Shown: in pieces, positions 33,849 through 43,290 of the stretch
How the letters are laid out: each line of letters opens with the position of its first letter
Position numbering within the stretch: the first letter of the stretch is position 1
Assembly: GCF_000383915.1 (NCBI RefSeq)
Contig: NZ_KB912942.1
Location: forward strand, 7,134,388-7,198,387
Direction: 5' to 3'
Length of the DNA: 64,000 bases
From: Amycolatopsis benzoatilytica AK 16/65
Lineage (GTDB): Bacteria; Actinomycetota; Actinomycetes; Mycobacteriales; Pseudonocardiaceae
Position numbers and translations under genes: made by a program
Notes under the pieces: generated by a model
Databases searched by the model: none
Told to the model about the DNA's origin: nothing
Seen by the model: only the letters and a program-made list of their open reading frames with translations

Positions 33849-36800
33849 ATGCAGACCTGGGCAAAGCGCGGACTCCAGACCGCGTTGGTCACGGGTGGCT
33901 TGCTGATGCTGGGCACCGGCATCGCCTCGGCCGACGAGAACGTCAACCCGGACACCCCTGCATCCCCGCTCGACCTGAATGTCACCGTTCCGATCGACGA
34001 GGCCAACAACGCGATCGGCACGCCTCTCGGGCAGGTCGACCTCCCGGCGCACCACAACGAGATCAGCACCAAGCCGGTCACCTCGGCGCTGAAGAGCGCT
34101 CTCGCCTCGGCGAAGACCCCCGGTTCCGCCGGCGACCTGACCGGCGCGCTGCCGAAGAAGGACGCTCCCCGCCAGGTCACGCCGACCAGCGACGCGTTCA
34201 AGGGCAACAAGGTCAACGGCGACGTCGTCGTCCCGATCCAGATCGTGGACAACGCGGTGGGCGTCATCGGCGACGCGCACGTGCAGGGCGGCGACCACGA
34301 CCAGACCTACAGCCACAACCAGGACGTCGCGACGTCCGGCAAGTACTCCGGCATCGCCGGCAACGTGGTGGCGCTCGACTACGCGCTCCCGGTGCAGATC
34401 GCCGGCAACGGCGTCGGCCTCGCCGGCGGCAGCGGTGCGGTCAAGGGCGGCTCGGCGCACCAGAGTGCCACTGAGACCGGCAACATCGACACCACCGGCA
34501 AGGGCTCCGGCCTCTCCGGCAACGTCGTCGCGGGCCAGTTCGCCACCCCGGTTCAGGTCACCGGCAACGCCGCGTCCTGGATCCTGGGCAACGCCTACAG
34601 CGGCGGGTACAACGCGGACACCGCCGCCACCTCCGGCGGCTCGATCAAGTCCAACGGCAAGGGCGCCGCGGGCAGCGGCAACGTGGTCGGCGCGCCGATC
34701 GCGCTGCCGGTCAAGTTCAACGGCAACGCCGGCGGCGTGTGGGGCTCGGACGCGGACTCCACCTCCAACTCCTCGGCCGACGCCAAGGCGGGCGACACCC
34801 GTCCGGGCAGCCTGAAGATCCCGACCTACATGGAGACCGACGGCGACGGTTCGTTCCTGTCCGGCAACGCCGCCGCCGCGCAGGCGAGCCCGGTCGCGAA
34901 CGTCGCGTCCGTCGCCGGTTCGTGGATCGGCAACGCCACCACCGGGCACGCGCTCGACCGCCAGGCGTCCTCCTCCACTCACGAGACCACCGCCACCTCC
35001 GGCGGCTTCGTGAAGACCAGCGGCGAGAACGCGGCCGGCGCGGCCAACGTGATCGACCCGGCCGTGGCGCTTCCGGTCGAGGCGTGCGGCGTCGGCGGCA
35101 CCTACATCGGCAACGCGCACGCCGACTGCACCAACACCACCACCGCGACCTCCGGTGACGGCAGCTACACCCGCGGCAACGGCTCGGTGCTGACCGGCAA
35201 CATCATCAACAGCCAGGTCGCGGGCGCGCCCGAGGTGCACGGCATCGGCGGCAGCCACATCGGCAACGCGTCCGGCACCTCGAACGAGACCAAGACCGTG
35301 ACCGCCGGCAACTACGACGGCAGCCAGGGCAACGACTCGTCCGGTTCGGGCAACATCGTGCAGGTCCCGGTGGCGGCCCCGGCCGAGGTGTTCGGCGTCG
35401 GCGGCTCGTTCATCGGCCAGGGCTCGGCGGACTCGACCGAGACCAAGGTCGTCAAGGCCGGCGGCGGCGGCAACACCGCTGACGACAACGGCTTCCTGAG
35501 CTCGAACCTCGCCACCGCGCCGCTGTCCACCCCGGTGCAGCTGTTCGGCATCGGCGGCGCGTTCGTCGGCCAGGGCCACGGCAAGGCCAGCAACGACACC
35601 ACCTCCACCGCGGGCCAGGACGTGCACGCGACCGGCGACAAGGGCGCTGGCGCGGGCAACCTCGTCGAGGCTCCGGTCTCGCTGCCGGTCCAGGGCCACG
35701 GCGTCGGCGGCGCGGTCGCCGGCATCGGCACCGGCATGTCGGACAACCTGACCGACTCGAAGGCGGGCGGCAACGCCACCGCGACCGGCAAGGACGGCGC
35801 GCTCGCCGGCAACATCGTGAAGGCGCCGATCGCCGGTGCGGGCTCGATCTTCGGCGACGGGCTCGCCGGAGCCGCGCTCGGCCACGGCACGGGCACGAAC
35901 GACGTCACCTCGGCCTCGGGCGGCACCGCCACCACCAACGGTGACGGCGGCGCGGTCGCCGGCGACATCGTCGGCGCGGACGCCGAGCCGGTGGCGCAGG
36001 TCTTCGGCGACGCGGTTTCCGCGGCGGGCGTTTCGTCGGGCGACGGCATGAACAACACCGTCGTCACCGACGCTGGCGAGGACGCCACCTCGGGCATGGA
36101 AGGCTCGCTTTCGGGCGACATCCTGGACCTCCCGGTCCCGGCTGTGGCGCAGGTCTTCGGCGACGCGGTCGCCGCGGGCGGCGTGGCGCACGCGGTCGGC
36201 GAGAACCAGACCAACGTGACCGACGGCAACGACGCGACGCACACCGACGGTTCGGGCGACGCCCTCTCCGGCTTCGACTACTACCACCCGTTCGGCGCGC
36301 TGGTGCAGGTCTACGACGTGCCGCTGGAGGTGCTCGGCGTCGCCACCGCCAAGGCGCCGAACGCGACCGAGGTCGACCCGGAGCCGGCCATCGACGTCCC
36401 GATCGGCGGCGAGATGGGTGCCGACCAGATGCCGGCGCTGCCGAACTTCTCGGCGCTGTCCGGCCTGCCGGGCGCGGGCTCGGCCACCCCGGCCCTGCCG
36501 GCGCTGCCGGGTCTGCCCACCGCCGGTTCGGCCACCCCGGCCCTGCCCGGCCTGCCGGGTCTGCCCACCGCCACCACGCTGCCCGCCCCGGCCCTGCCGG
36601 GTGCCCAGCGTGCGGACGTGCCGCAGATCAGCGGCCTGAACGCGCTCGGCCAGCTGAACCAGCTGAAGGGTGCCACCGCGCTGCCGTCGGTGACCGGTCT
36701 GCAGAACGGCGTGCACCTGCCGTCGGCTCCGGCCCTGCCGGCGCTGCCGGGCGTCCCGAGCCTGCCGGGCGCTGAGCGTGCCGACGTCCCGGGTGTCCCG

Positions 36801-36977
36801 GCGGTGTCCGCGCTTCCGGTGAAGACCCAGCTGCCGACCCTGCAGCAGCTGCCGGCCGTCACCGCTCTGCCCGCCGTCCCGGGCGTGCCGGCGACGATGC
36901 CGACCACCGGCAGCGTGCCGTCCCTGGGCGGGTTCCAGAGCCTGGTCGCGAAGGCGCTGAGCTTCTTCAAGAAGTGA
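33849..36977 (+). CDS. Giant secreted chaplin-like repeat protein
   Basis: A 1042-residue exported protein. The start is ATG 33849, nine bases after AAGGAG; the ATG at 33831 lies before that Shine-Dalgarno and is rejected. The signal peptide ends at GIASADE (about residue 29). From about residue 117 to 830 run roughly fourteen ~50-residue repeats of the form GN-[IV]-V-x-x-P-[VI]-x-x-P-V-x-V-x-G-x-[GA]-x-x-x-[IV]-G, for example SGNIVQVPVAAPAEVFGVGG, separated by Thr/Ser/Gly/Asn-rich linkers. This is the core pattern of Streptomyces chaplins. Only repeat 6 keeps two cysteines (VEACGVGGTYIGNAHADC). The C-terminal ~180 residues are PALPGLP-rich. A role as a surface or hydrophobic-layer protein is inference. 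Confidence 0.7.
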   Translation: MQTWAKRGLQTALVTGGLLMLGTGIASADENVNPDTPASPLDLNVTVPIDEANNAIGTPLGQVDLPAHHNEISTKPVTSALKSALASAKTPGSAGDLTGALPKKDAPRQVTPTSDAFKGNKVNGDVVVPIQIVDNAVGVIGDAHVQGGDHDQTYSHNQDVATSGKYSGIAGNVVALDYALPVQIAGNGVGLAGGSGAVKGGSAHQSATETGNIDTTGKGSGLSGNVVAGQFATPVQVTGNAASWILGNAYSGGYNADTAATSGGSIKSNGKGAAGSGNVVGAPIALPVKFNGNAGGVWGSDADSTSNSSADAKAGDTRPGSLKIPTYMETDGDGSFLSGNAAAAQASPVANVASVAGSWIGNATTGHALDRQASSSTHETTATSGGFVKTSGENAAGAANVIDPAVALPVEACGVGGTYIGNAHADCTNTTTATSGDGSYTRGNGSVLTGNIINSQVAGAPEVHGIGGSHIGNASGTSNETKTVTAGNYDGSQGNDSSGSGNIVQVPVAAPAEVFGVGGSFIGQGSADSTETKVVKAGGGGNTADDNGFLSSNLATAPLSTPVQLFGIGGAFVGQGHGKASNDTTSTAGQDVHATGDKGAGAGNLVEAPVSLPVQGHGVGGAVAGIGTGMSDNLTDSKAGGNATATGKDGALAGNIVKAPIAGAGSIFGDGLAGAALGHGTGTNDVTSASGGTATTNGDGGAVAGDIVGADAEPVAQVFGDAVSAAGVSSGDGMNNTVVTDAGEDATSGMEGSLSGDILDLPVPAVAQVFGDAVAAGGVAHAVGENQTNVTDGNDATHTDGSGDALSGFDYYHPFGALVQVYDVPLEVLGVATAKAPNATEVDPEPAIDVPIGGEMGADQMPALPNFSALSGLPGAGSATPALPALPGLPTAGSATPALPGLPGLPTATTLPAPALPGAQRADVPQISGLNALGQLNQLKGATALPSVTGLQNGVHLPSAPALPALPGVPSLPGAERADVPGVPAVSALPVKTQLPTLQQLPAVTALPAVPGVPATMPTTGSVPSLGGFQSLVAKALSFFKK
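34197..36330 (+). repeat. Tandem ~150-bp coding repeats (chaplin-like units)
   Basis: About fourteen imperfect units, each encoding a [SA]GN-V-V-x-x-P...PV-x-V-x-G...IG core plus a polar linker. The first unit starts with FKGNKVNGDVVVPIQIVDN, the last with LSGFDYYHPFGALVQVYDVP. Later units drift, with GN becoming GD (VAGDIVGADAEPVAQVFGDA). DNA identity between units is moderate, so this is an old protein repeat and not a recent tandem duplication. Confidence 0.7.
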
Positions 36978-37015
36978 ACCGCTTCTCCTGAAGCGGGCCG
37001 GGCATAATCCGGCGA

Positions 37016-37053
37016 ACGGGCCCGGAAGCTACGTGCTTCCGGGCCCGTTTTTT
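37016..37053 (+). terminator. Terminator of the chaplin-repeat gene
   Basis: Perfect 14-bp stem (37016-37029 with 37035-37048; core GGGCCCGGAAGC / GCTTCCGGGCCC) around a TACGT loop, followed by a run of six Ts at 37048-37053. A textbook intrinsic terminator. Confidence 0.9.
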
Positions 37054-37064
37054 GTGCGCGGGAC

Positions 37065-37844
37065 TCAGGAGAATTCGAGTGAGCGCTTCGCCAGCCCGTT
37101 CCAGAACCCGTCGATCACGGTGCGGCCGTCGCCTTCTGCCGAGCTGGCGCCAAGCGACACGAACAACGGCGCGAAGTGCTCGACCCGCGGGTGCGCCATC
37201 GCGGCGGCGGGGGCCTTGTGCTGGAAGTCGAGCAACGCGTCGAGATCGCCGGCGCGAAGCACTTCGTCGCCCCAGTGGTCGAACTCGACAGACCACTGCG
37301 GTGGCGTGCCGTCGGTGCCGTCGACTTCACGCAGCGCGCGGAGGTTGTGCGTGAAGAAGCCGCTGCCGATGATCAGCACACCCTCGTCGCGCAGCGGCGC
37401 GAGCTTGCGGCCGAGGTCGTACAGCGCCTGCGGGTCCAGCGACGGCATGGAGATCTGCAGTACTGGGATGTCGGCCTCTGGGTACATCTCCACCAGCGGC
37501 ACGTACGCGCCGTGGTCGAGGCCGCGTTCCGGCGCGTCGTGCACCGGCGTCGCGGTGGAGTGCAGCAGCTTGCGCACTCGCGCGGCCAGCTCAGGAGCAC
37601 CGGGCGCGGCGTATTTGACCTGGTAGTAGCGCTCGGGGAAGCCCCAGAAGTCGTAGACCAGCGGGACCGTCGTGGTGGCCCCGAGCGTCAGCGGGGCCTC
37701 TTCCCAGTGCGCCGACACGACCAGGATCGCACGGGGTTTCGCCAGGTCGGCCGACCATCGGGCGAGCTGCCCTGTCCACGTGGCGTCGTCCGCGAGCGGC
37801 GGTGCACCGTGACTGAGGTACAGGACCGGGGTGCGGGGCGCCAT
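37065..37844 (-). CDS. ygiD: 4,5-DOPA dioxygenase extradiol-like protein (YgiD family)
   Basis: A 259-residue class III extradiol ring-cleavage enzyme. The metal-ligand segments are LYLSHGAPPLADD (His near residue 9), SAHWEEAPL (His at about 44) and a C-terminal RVEHFAPLF (His at about 230), as in DODA/YgiD. LDHGAYVPLVEMYPEADIPV is also typical. ATG 37844 sits 5 bases after GGAGG; the TTG at 37856 is rejected. A TTGAAAGTTCAA palindrome lies 17 bp upstream. Activity on DOPA has been shown for E. coli YgiD; the natural substrate here is not known. Confidence 0.85.
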   Translation of the reverse strand: MAPRTPVLYLSHGAPPLADDATWTGQLARWSADLAKPRAILVVSAHWEEAPLTLGATTTVPLVYDFWGFPERYYQVKYAAPGAPELAARVRKLLHSTATPVHDAPERGLDHGAYVPLVEMYPEADIPVLQISMPSLDPQALYDLGRKLAPLRDEGVLIIGSGFFTHNLRALREVDGTDGTPPQWSVEFDHWGDEVLRAGDLDALLDFQHKAPAAAMAHPRVEHFAPLFVSLGASSAEGDGRTVIDGFWNGLAKRSLEFS

Positions 37845-37860
37845 TACTGCCTCCAAGTGT

Positions 37861-37872
37861 TTGAAAGTTCAA
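37861..37872. promoter_or_regulatory. Putative operator upstream of ygiD
   Basis: Inverted repeat TTGAA-AG-TTCAA placed 17-28 bp before the ygiD ATG, next to a CATAGT sequence (minus strand, 37875-37880) that could be a -10 box. It would cover the transcription start. No regulator gene adjoins it. Confidence 0.4.
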
Positions 37873-37946
37873 CTACTATGGTACGCCCGGTTGCCGTTCT
37901 TGGCGAATCGGCGCTGCTGGCAGGCCCGTTCCGGCAGACTTCGGGC

Positions 37947-38471
37947 ATGGAGTTCTTCTGCTACCACCGCAGCCGTCCCGGGTCCGACGAACTGCGCGGC
38001 GAACTGCGGGAGGCGCATTGGTCCTATATGGACGGTTTCGCGGACGAGCTGATCGCGCGCGGCCCGACCGCTCTCGGCAGCGTGCACATAGTCGACGTGC
38101 CCGACGCGGCGGCGGCGCGCGAATTCGCGTTCGCCGAGCCGTGCTATCAGGCCGGCGTCTTCCGGGACGTGCTGGTTCGCCGGTGGCACAACTCGCTGGG
38201 CCGCACGATGTGGCAATTCCCCGGAGATCCGGAAGCGGACGAGCTGTTTGTGGTGCTGGGCTTGGGATCCGGCCCGGCCGTCGACCTGGAACCGCGCTCT
38301 TCGGAGTCGCTGTTCGCGTACGGCCCGCTGTGGTCCGACGACGGCACCGCCTGGCTGGGCACCGCCGCGCTAGTACAGGCCTCGAACGAAGAAGCGGCCC
38401 GCGGGTTGCTGACCGCGGACCGCTACGACGCGATCGAGGTGGATTTCTGGGCGCCGGGCGGCCGACGCTGA
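37947..38471 (+). CDS. YCII-related domain protein
   Basis: A 174-residue cytosolic protein. The N-terminal part MEFFCYHRSRPGSDELRGEL followed by HWSYMDGFADELIARGPT matches the YCII fold, with the conserved His-x(n)-[YF]-[ML] helix and RGPT turn, and VPDAAAAREFAFAEPCYQAG is its second half. YCII proteins are often small enzymes or lactam/muconolactone-isomerase-like, but the role is unknown here. ATG 37947 gives a start matching the family; upstream ATG 37878 would add a non-conserved piece. The C-terminal 75 residues are unique. Confidence 0.75.
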   Translation: MEFFCYHRSRPGSDELRGELREAHWSYMDGFADELIARGPTALGSVHIVDVPDAAAAREFAFAEPCYQAGVFRDVLVRRWHNSLGRTMWQFPGDPEADELFVVLGLGSGPAVDLEPRSSESLFAYGPLWSDDGTAWLGTAALVQASNEEAARGLLTADRYDAIEVDFWAPGGRR

Positions 38472-38520
38472 GTGCGGGCCGGCTGGTCGAGTCGGCGGTT
38501 CTCCGCCGAGATGACCTTAA

Positions 38521-39153
38521 TCAGCTGGCCCTGGCCTGCAAGCGCAGAGCGATCCGCAGCACGATCGGCACCGCCAGCCAGCACGCGAACGCGCCGGTGC
38601 TCGAAGTCAGAAACGACACCGGTATCGACACCGCGAACACCGCGGCGAGGCACAAGCTGCGGAGCTGACTCTGCGCGAAGACGCGAGGCAGGACCTCGGC
38701 GCGGGAAAGGTGCTGACCGCGGATCTCCCGGATGATCAGCGCGAACAGCGACGACGCCAGCACTTGCACGATCGCGTACAGGCTGAACCGGGGAGCGAAC
38801 GCGCCCTCGGCGGTCAGCACCCGGGTCGCGAACGGCATCAGGACCTGCATGAACAACCAGGTCAGCGCGAGGCTGGTGAGCCGGCTGTTCAGCGATCCGA
38901 CGTAACGGAAAATCTCATGGTGAGCCCGCCAATGCGCGGCGATCACCGTGAAGCTGAGCGCGAACGCCAGGTATTCCTTGCCGTGCGCCAACGCCGACTC
39001 GAACATCGCGCCGCTGGTTTCGCCGGACGGGACGGGAAGGTCCAGCGCCAGCAGGGTGAGCGCGATCGCGATCACCGCGTCCGCGAAGACGATCAGCCGG
39101 TCAGCCGCGATCGCGCGGGCTTCGGTGTCGGTTTGGCTGGTGTGCGTCGCCAC
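38521..39153 (-). CDS. TMEM175 (DUF1211) family potassium channel-like protein
   Basis: A 210-residue membrane protein with six hydrophobic segments. The first helix has RLIVFADAVIAIALTLLALD, the [RK]-x3-F-[SA]-D-x-V-x-A-I-x-x-T-[LI] motif that forms the selectivity gate of bacterial TMEM175 K+ channels. ATG 39153 gives the normal length for the bacterial one-domain form, which assembles as a tetramer. It lies 13 bp after the DUF6790-like gene and probably shares its promoter. Confidence 0.85.
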   Translation of the reverse strand: MATHTSQTDTEARAIAADRLIVFADAVIAIALTLLALDLPVPSGETSGAMFESALAHGKEYLAFALSFTVIAAHWRAHHEIFRYVGSLNSRLTSLALTWLFMQVLMPFATRVLTAEGAFAPRFSLYAIVQVLASSLFALIIREIRGQHLSRAEVLPRVFAQSQLRSLCLAAVFAVSIPVSFLTSSTGAFACWLAVPIVLRIALRLQARAS

Positions 39154-39166
39154 GACTCCTCCGGCC

Positions 39167-39679
39167 TCAGACCGCGACGGCGGGCGGCGCGGCCAGTTTT
39201 CCGGACCGCACGGCCAGGATGATCATGACGGCCGGGATCAGGAGGTCGTTGACCAGCACGCCACCGGTGTTGCCCGGAGCGTGGTCGCCGTTCGCGAACC
39301 ACTGGTAGACGTGCCCGGCCAGGGCACCCCAGAGGAACATCCCGCCGCCGAGACCGATCGTGATCCGCTCGCGCGCCGAGGCAGAGGCGGCCCGAAAGCC
39401 CATGATCGCCAGCCCGAGGTTGGCGAAGGCGATCTCGAACAGGAACGGCGTCCGGGGAAAGCCGATCGCGGTGGCCAAGACGTCAGGGAAGGCGAGGAAC
39501 GCGACCGTCATCCACAGACTGCCGATGCCGAACGCGCCGATCGCCCACCAGCGCTGCCAGATCTCCAACGCCTCCTGCCGCGAAGCGACGCGGCGGGTCC
39601 GCAGGTAGGCGCCGATCGCGGGTGCCGCGATCCAGACGAGCGGGAAGGCGGACTGAAGGAGGTACGAGGCAGTGGTCAT
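39167..39679 (-). CDS. DUF6790-like four-helix membrane protein
   Basis: A 170-residue membrane protein with four predicted helices and no recognised motif beyond a DUF6790-type pattern (GFPRTPFLFEIAFANLGLAI, then HVYQWFANGDHAPGNTG). It is the first gene of a pair with the TMEM175-like gene. The ATG at 39679 directly follows a strong promoter with a -10 box only 7 bp away, so the mRNA is probably leaderless. Function unknown. Confidence 0.65.
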   Translation of the reverse strand: MTTASYLLQSAFPLVWIAAPAIGAYLRTRRVASRQEALEIWQRWWAIGAFGIGSLWMTVAFLAFPDVLATAIGFPRTPFLFEIAFANLGLAIMGFRAASASARERITIGLGGGMFLWGALAGHVYQWFANGDHAPGNTGGVLVNDLLIPAVMIILAVRSGKLAAPPAVAV

Positions 39680-39686
39680 GACTCCA

Positions 39687-39715
39687 TTGTTACCTGGTTA
39701 ATATTAACTAGTCAA
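39687..39715 (-). promoter_or_regulatory. Promoter with palindromic operator in its spacer
   Basis: Read on the minus strand: -35 TTGACT (39715-39710), a 17-base spacer, -10 TAACAA (39692-39687). The spacer contains the perfect palindrome GTTAATATTAAC (39697-39708). Transcription would start about 39680, at the ATG of the DUF6790-like gene. A repressor bound in the spacer would block RNA polymerase; the divergent TetR gene is the obvious candidate. Confidence 0.7.
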
Positions 39716-39775
39716 CATTCATTTCGGCACCGCGGGACCTCATCGTTTTATCCATTGAGTGGAAGTTTCTAGGCG

Positions 39776-40420
39776 ATGTATGTTGATGTCGTGGAGGAGT
39801 CACGGCGTGCTCGGAAGAAGCGGCTGACCAGGCAGCGGATCGTCTCGGCGGCGATCCGGCTGTTCGACCAGCAGGGGTACGAGGAGACCACGGTGGCGCA
39901 GGTCGCCGAGGCGGCGGATGTCGATACCAAGACGTTCTTCAACTACTTCCGCACCAAGGCCGAGGTGCTGTTCACCGAGCTCGACCTGGAGCTGGACGTA
40001 CTGCTCGCGGCGATCGCAGCCCGCCGGCCCGAGGAAAGCCCAGGTGAGGTGTTGCGCAGGGCGGTTCAGGAGTACGCCGCCCACCGTCGGCCCAAGGTCC
40101 CCCGCAGGGAGTCCGCGGAGCTGTCGGCAGCGGTCCGGCTCGCCCTGACGACGCCAGCGCTGCAGGCGAAGGCGGCGTATCTCCTGCTGGAGGCGCAGCA
40201 GCGGATCGCGGCCGAGCTGCGGAAGGCGTTCCCGGGCGAGCTGGATCCGGTTACCGCGGCGGCGATGACCGGATCCGTGCTCGGTGCCATCCAGCAGGCC
40301 AGTCTGACAAGCGCGCAACTTGGCTGGTCGCAGGACCAGATGTGGGAGGCCGCCGCGCACGCCCTCGACGTCGCCACGCACGGCCTGCTCTCAGCGCAAC
40401 AATCTGTCGACGGACGGTAA
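39776..40420 (+). CDS. TetR family transcriptional regulator
   Basis: A 214-residue regulator with a TetR helix-turn-helix: QRIVSAAIRLFDQQGYEETT, then VAQVAEAADVDTKTFFNYF (about residues 41-59), followed by an all-helical ligand domain. ATG 39776 is used; GTG at 39791 is an alternative. It faces the DUF6790/TMEM175 pair across 96 bp that contain the palindrome at 39697-39708, and is followed by a CoA ligase-like gene 26 bp downstream, so it may control either side. Confidence 0.85.
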   Translation: MYVDVVEESRRARKKRLTRQRIVSAAIRLFDQQGYEETTVAQVAEAADVDTKTFFNYFRTKAEVLFTELDLELDVLLAAIAARRPEESPGEVLRRAVQEYAAHRRPKVPRRESAELSAAVRLALTTPALQAKAAYLLLEAQQRIAAELRKAFPGELDPVTAAAMTGSVLGAIQQASLTSAQLGWSQDQMWEAAAHALDVATHGLLSAQQSVDGR

Positions 40421-40446
40421 CGAGACCGGGGAAGGACCTGAGCAGC

Positions 40447-41820
40447 ATGACGGAAAGTCGCCGACAGCTCGCCCGCGACGCGCGGCAGGCAGTGCGGGAA
40501 GGGCCCGAGGGGGTCGCCCGGAGGCAACGCGCCCGCCTCGCCGACCTGGTGGCCTACGCACGCGCGAACTCGCCGTACTACCGCGAGCTGTACCGGGGGC
40601 TGCCGGAAAAGGTCGACGACCCGGCACTGCTCCCGGTCACCGACAAGGGGAAGCTGATGGCCCGGTTCGACGACTGGGCCACCGACCGCGAGGTGACCCG
40701 CGAGAAGGTGGAGGCCTTCGTGGCGGATCCCGGTCTCGTGGGCCACCGTTTCCTGGACAGGTACCTGGCGGCCACTACCTCCGGCACCAGCGGAGTGCGC
40801 GGCCTCTTCCTGCTGGACGAGCGCGCCTTGGGCATGGAGACCGCGCTCGGGTCGCGCGCCGCCAGTCTGCTGGGCGCCGGCGACGCCATCCGCATGCTCG
40901 CCCGCGGCGGCCGGACGGCCATCGTCACCGCTCCCGGCGGTCACTTCTACACCGTGGCGGCAACAGCTCTGTTCCAGCTGGACCACCCGTGGCTTGGCCG
41001 GATGATGCGGGTCTTCTCCGTCCGCCAGCCGCTGCCGGAGCTGGTCGACGAGCTCAACCAGTTCAACCCCGCCGTCCTCAGCGGTTTCCTCGGCATGCTC
41101 ACCGCACTGGCCGCGGAGCAGGAGGCGGGCCGCCTGCGCATCCGTCCCGCAATGGTCGTCCCGGGCGGCGAGACGTTGACCGAGGACCTCAAAGGGCGAC
41201 TCGGTGCCGCGTTCGGCGCCAAGGTCCGCGCCGCGTACGCCGCCACCGAGTGCGGCTTCCTCGCCATCGGCTGCGCACACGGCTGGTACCACGTCAACAG
41301 CGACTGGGCCGTCTTGGAGCCCGTCGACGCCGACCACCAGCCGACTCCGCCAGGCGAGTTGTCGCACACGGTCCTGCTCAGCAACCTCGCCAACCGGGTA
41401 CAGCCGATCCTGCGCTACGACCTGGGCGACAGCGTCCTGCTGCGTCCCGACCCGTGCAGGTGCGGCAGCGTGCTCCCCGCCGTCCAGGTGCAGGGCCGCA
41501 CCGCCGACCTGCTCACGTTTCCCGCCGCCCACGGCGGGCCCGTCACCATGTCCCCCATGGTCTTCGGCACGTCGCTGGACCGCCTGGCCGGCATCGGGCA
41601 GTTCCAGCTTGTCCAGACCGCGCCTAGCACCCTGCGCCTGCGGCTGCGGCTCCTAGACGGAGCCGACGCCGACCAGGTGTGGCATACCGTGCGCGGTGAG
41701 GTCAACCACCTGCTCGCCGAGCACAAAGCCGCCGACGTCACGCTCGAACGCGCCGACGAACCGCCTCAGCAGGAACCTGGCGGCAAGTTCCGCCGCGTCA
41801 TCCCGCTGACCAAGCCGTGA
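40447..41820 (+). CDS. Phenylacetate-CoA ligase-like adenylate-forming enzyme
   Basis: A 457-residue member of the PaaK-type AMP-binding family. The phosphate-binding motif is AATTSGTSGVRGLFLLDE, and AYAATECGFLAIGC supplies the later [YF]-[GA]-x-[ST]-E motif; ILRYDLGDSVLLRP holds the ribose-binding Asp. Two cysteines in PDPCRCGSVLP resemble the metal-binding pair in PaaK-family members. The carboxylate substrate is unknown and no pathway partners are present. ATG 40447 fits the family; it lies just after TetR on the same strand, suggesting cotranscription. Confidence 0.8.
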   Translation: MTESRRQLARDARQAVREGPEGVARRQRARLADLVAYARANSPYYRELYRGLPEKVDDPALLPVTDKGKLMARFDDWATDREVTREKVEAFVADPGLVGHRFLDRYLAATTSGTSGVRGLFLLDERALGMETALGSRAASLLGAGDAIRMLARGGRTAIVTAPGGHFYTVAATALFQLDHPWLGRMMRVFSVRQPLPELVDELNQFNPAVLSGFLGMLTALAAEQEAGRLRIRPAMVVPGGETLTEDLKGRLGAAFGAKVRAAYAATECGFLAIGCAHGWYHVNSDWAVLEPVDADHQPTPPGELSHTVLLSNLANRVQPILRYDLGDSVLLRPDPCRCGSVLPAVQVQGRTADLLTFPAAHGGPVTMSPMVFGTSLDRLAGIGQFQLVQTAPSTLRLRLRLLDGADADQVWHTVRGEVNHLLAEHKAADVTLERADEPPQQEPGGKFRRVIPLTKP

Positions 41821-41874
41821 CGGCTACCCGCAATCCTCGAAAAGAACTGACATGTGCGGCCCTGCGGACGCGGA

Positions 41875-43290
<1,416 letters not shown>

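Noticed and set aside
32628..36716. 1362-codon open frame antisense to the chaplin-repeat gene
   Set aside because: Its repeats simply mirror the sense-strand repeats; no signal peptide, domain or Shine-Dalgarno.
33849..36977. Repetitive DNA considered as a CRISPR array or tandem satellite
   Set aside because: Units are about 150 bp, coding in one frame and diverged; no short identical repeats with unique spacers.
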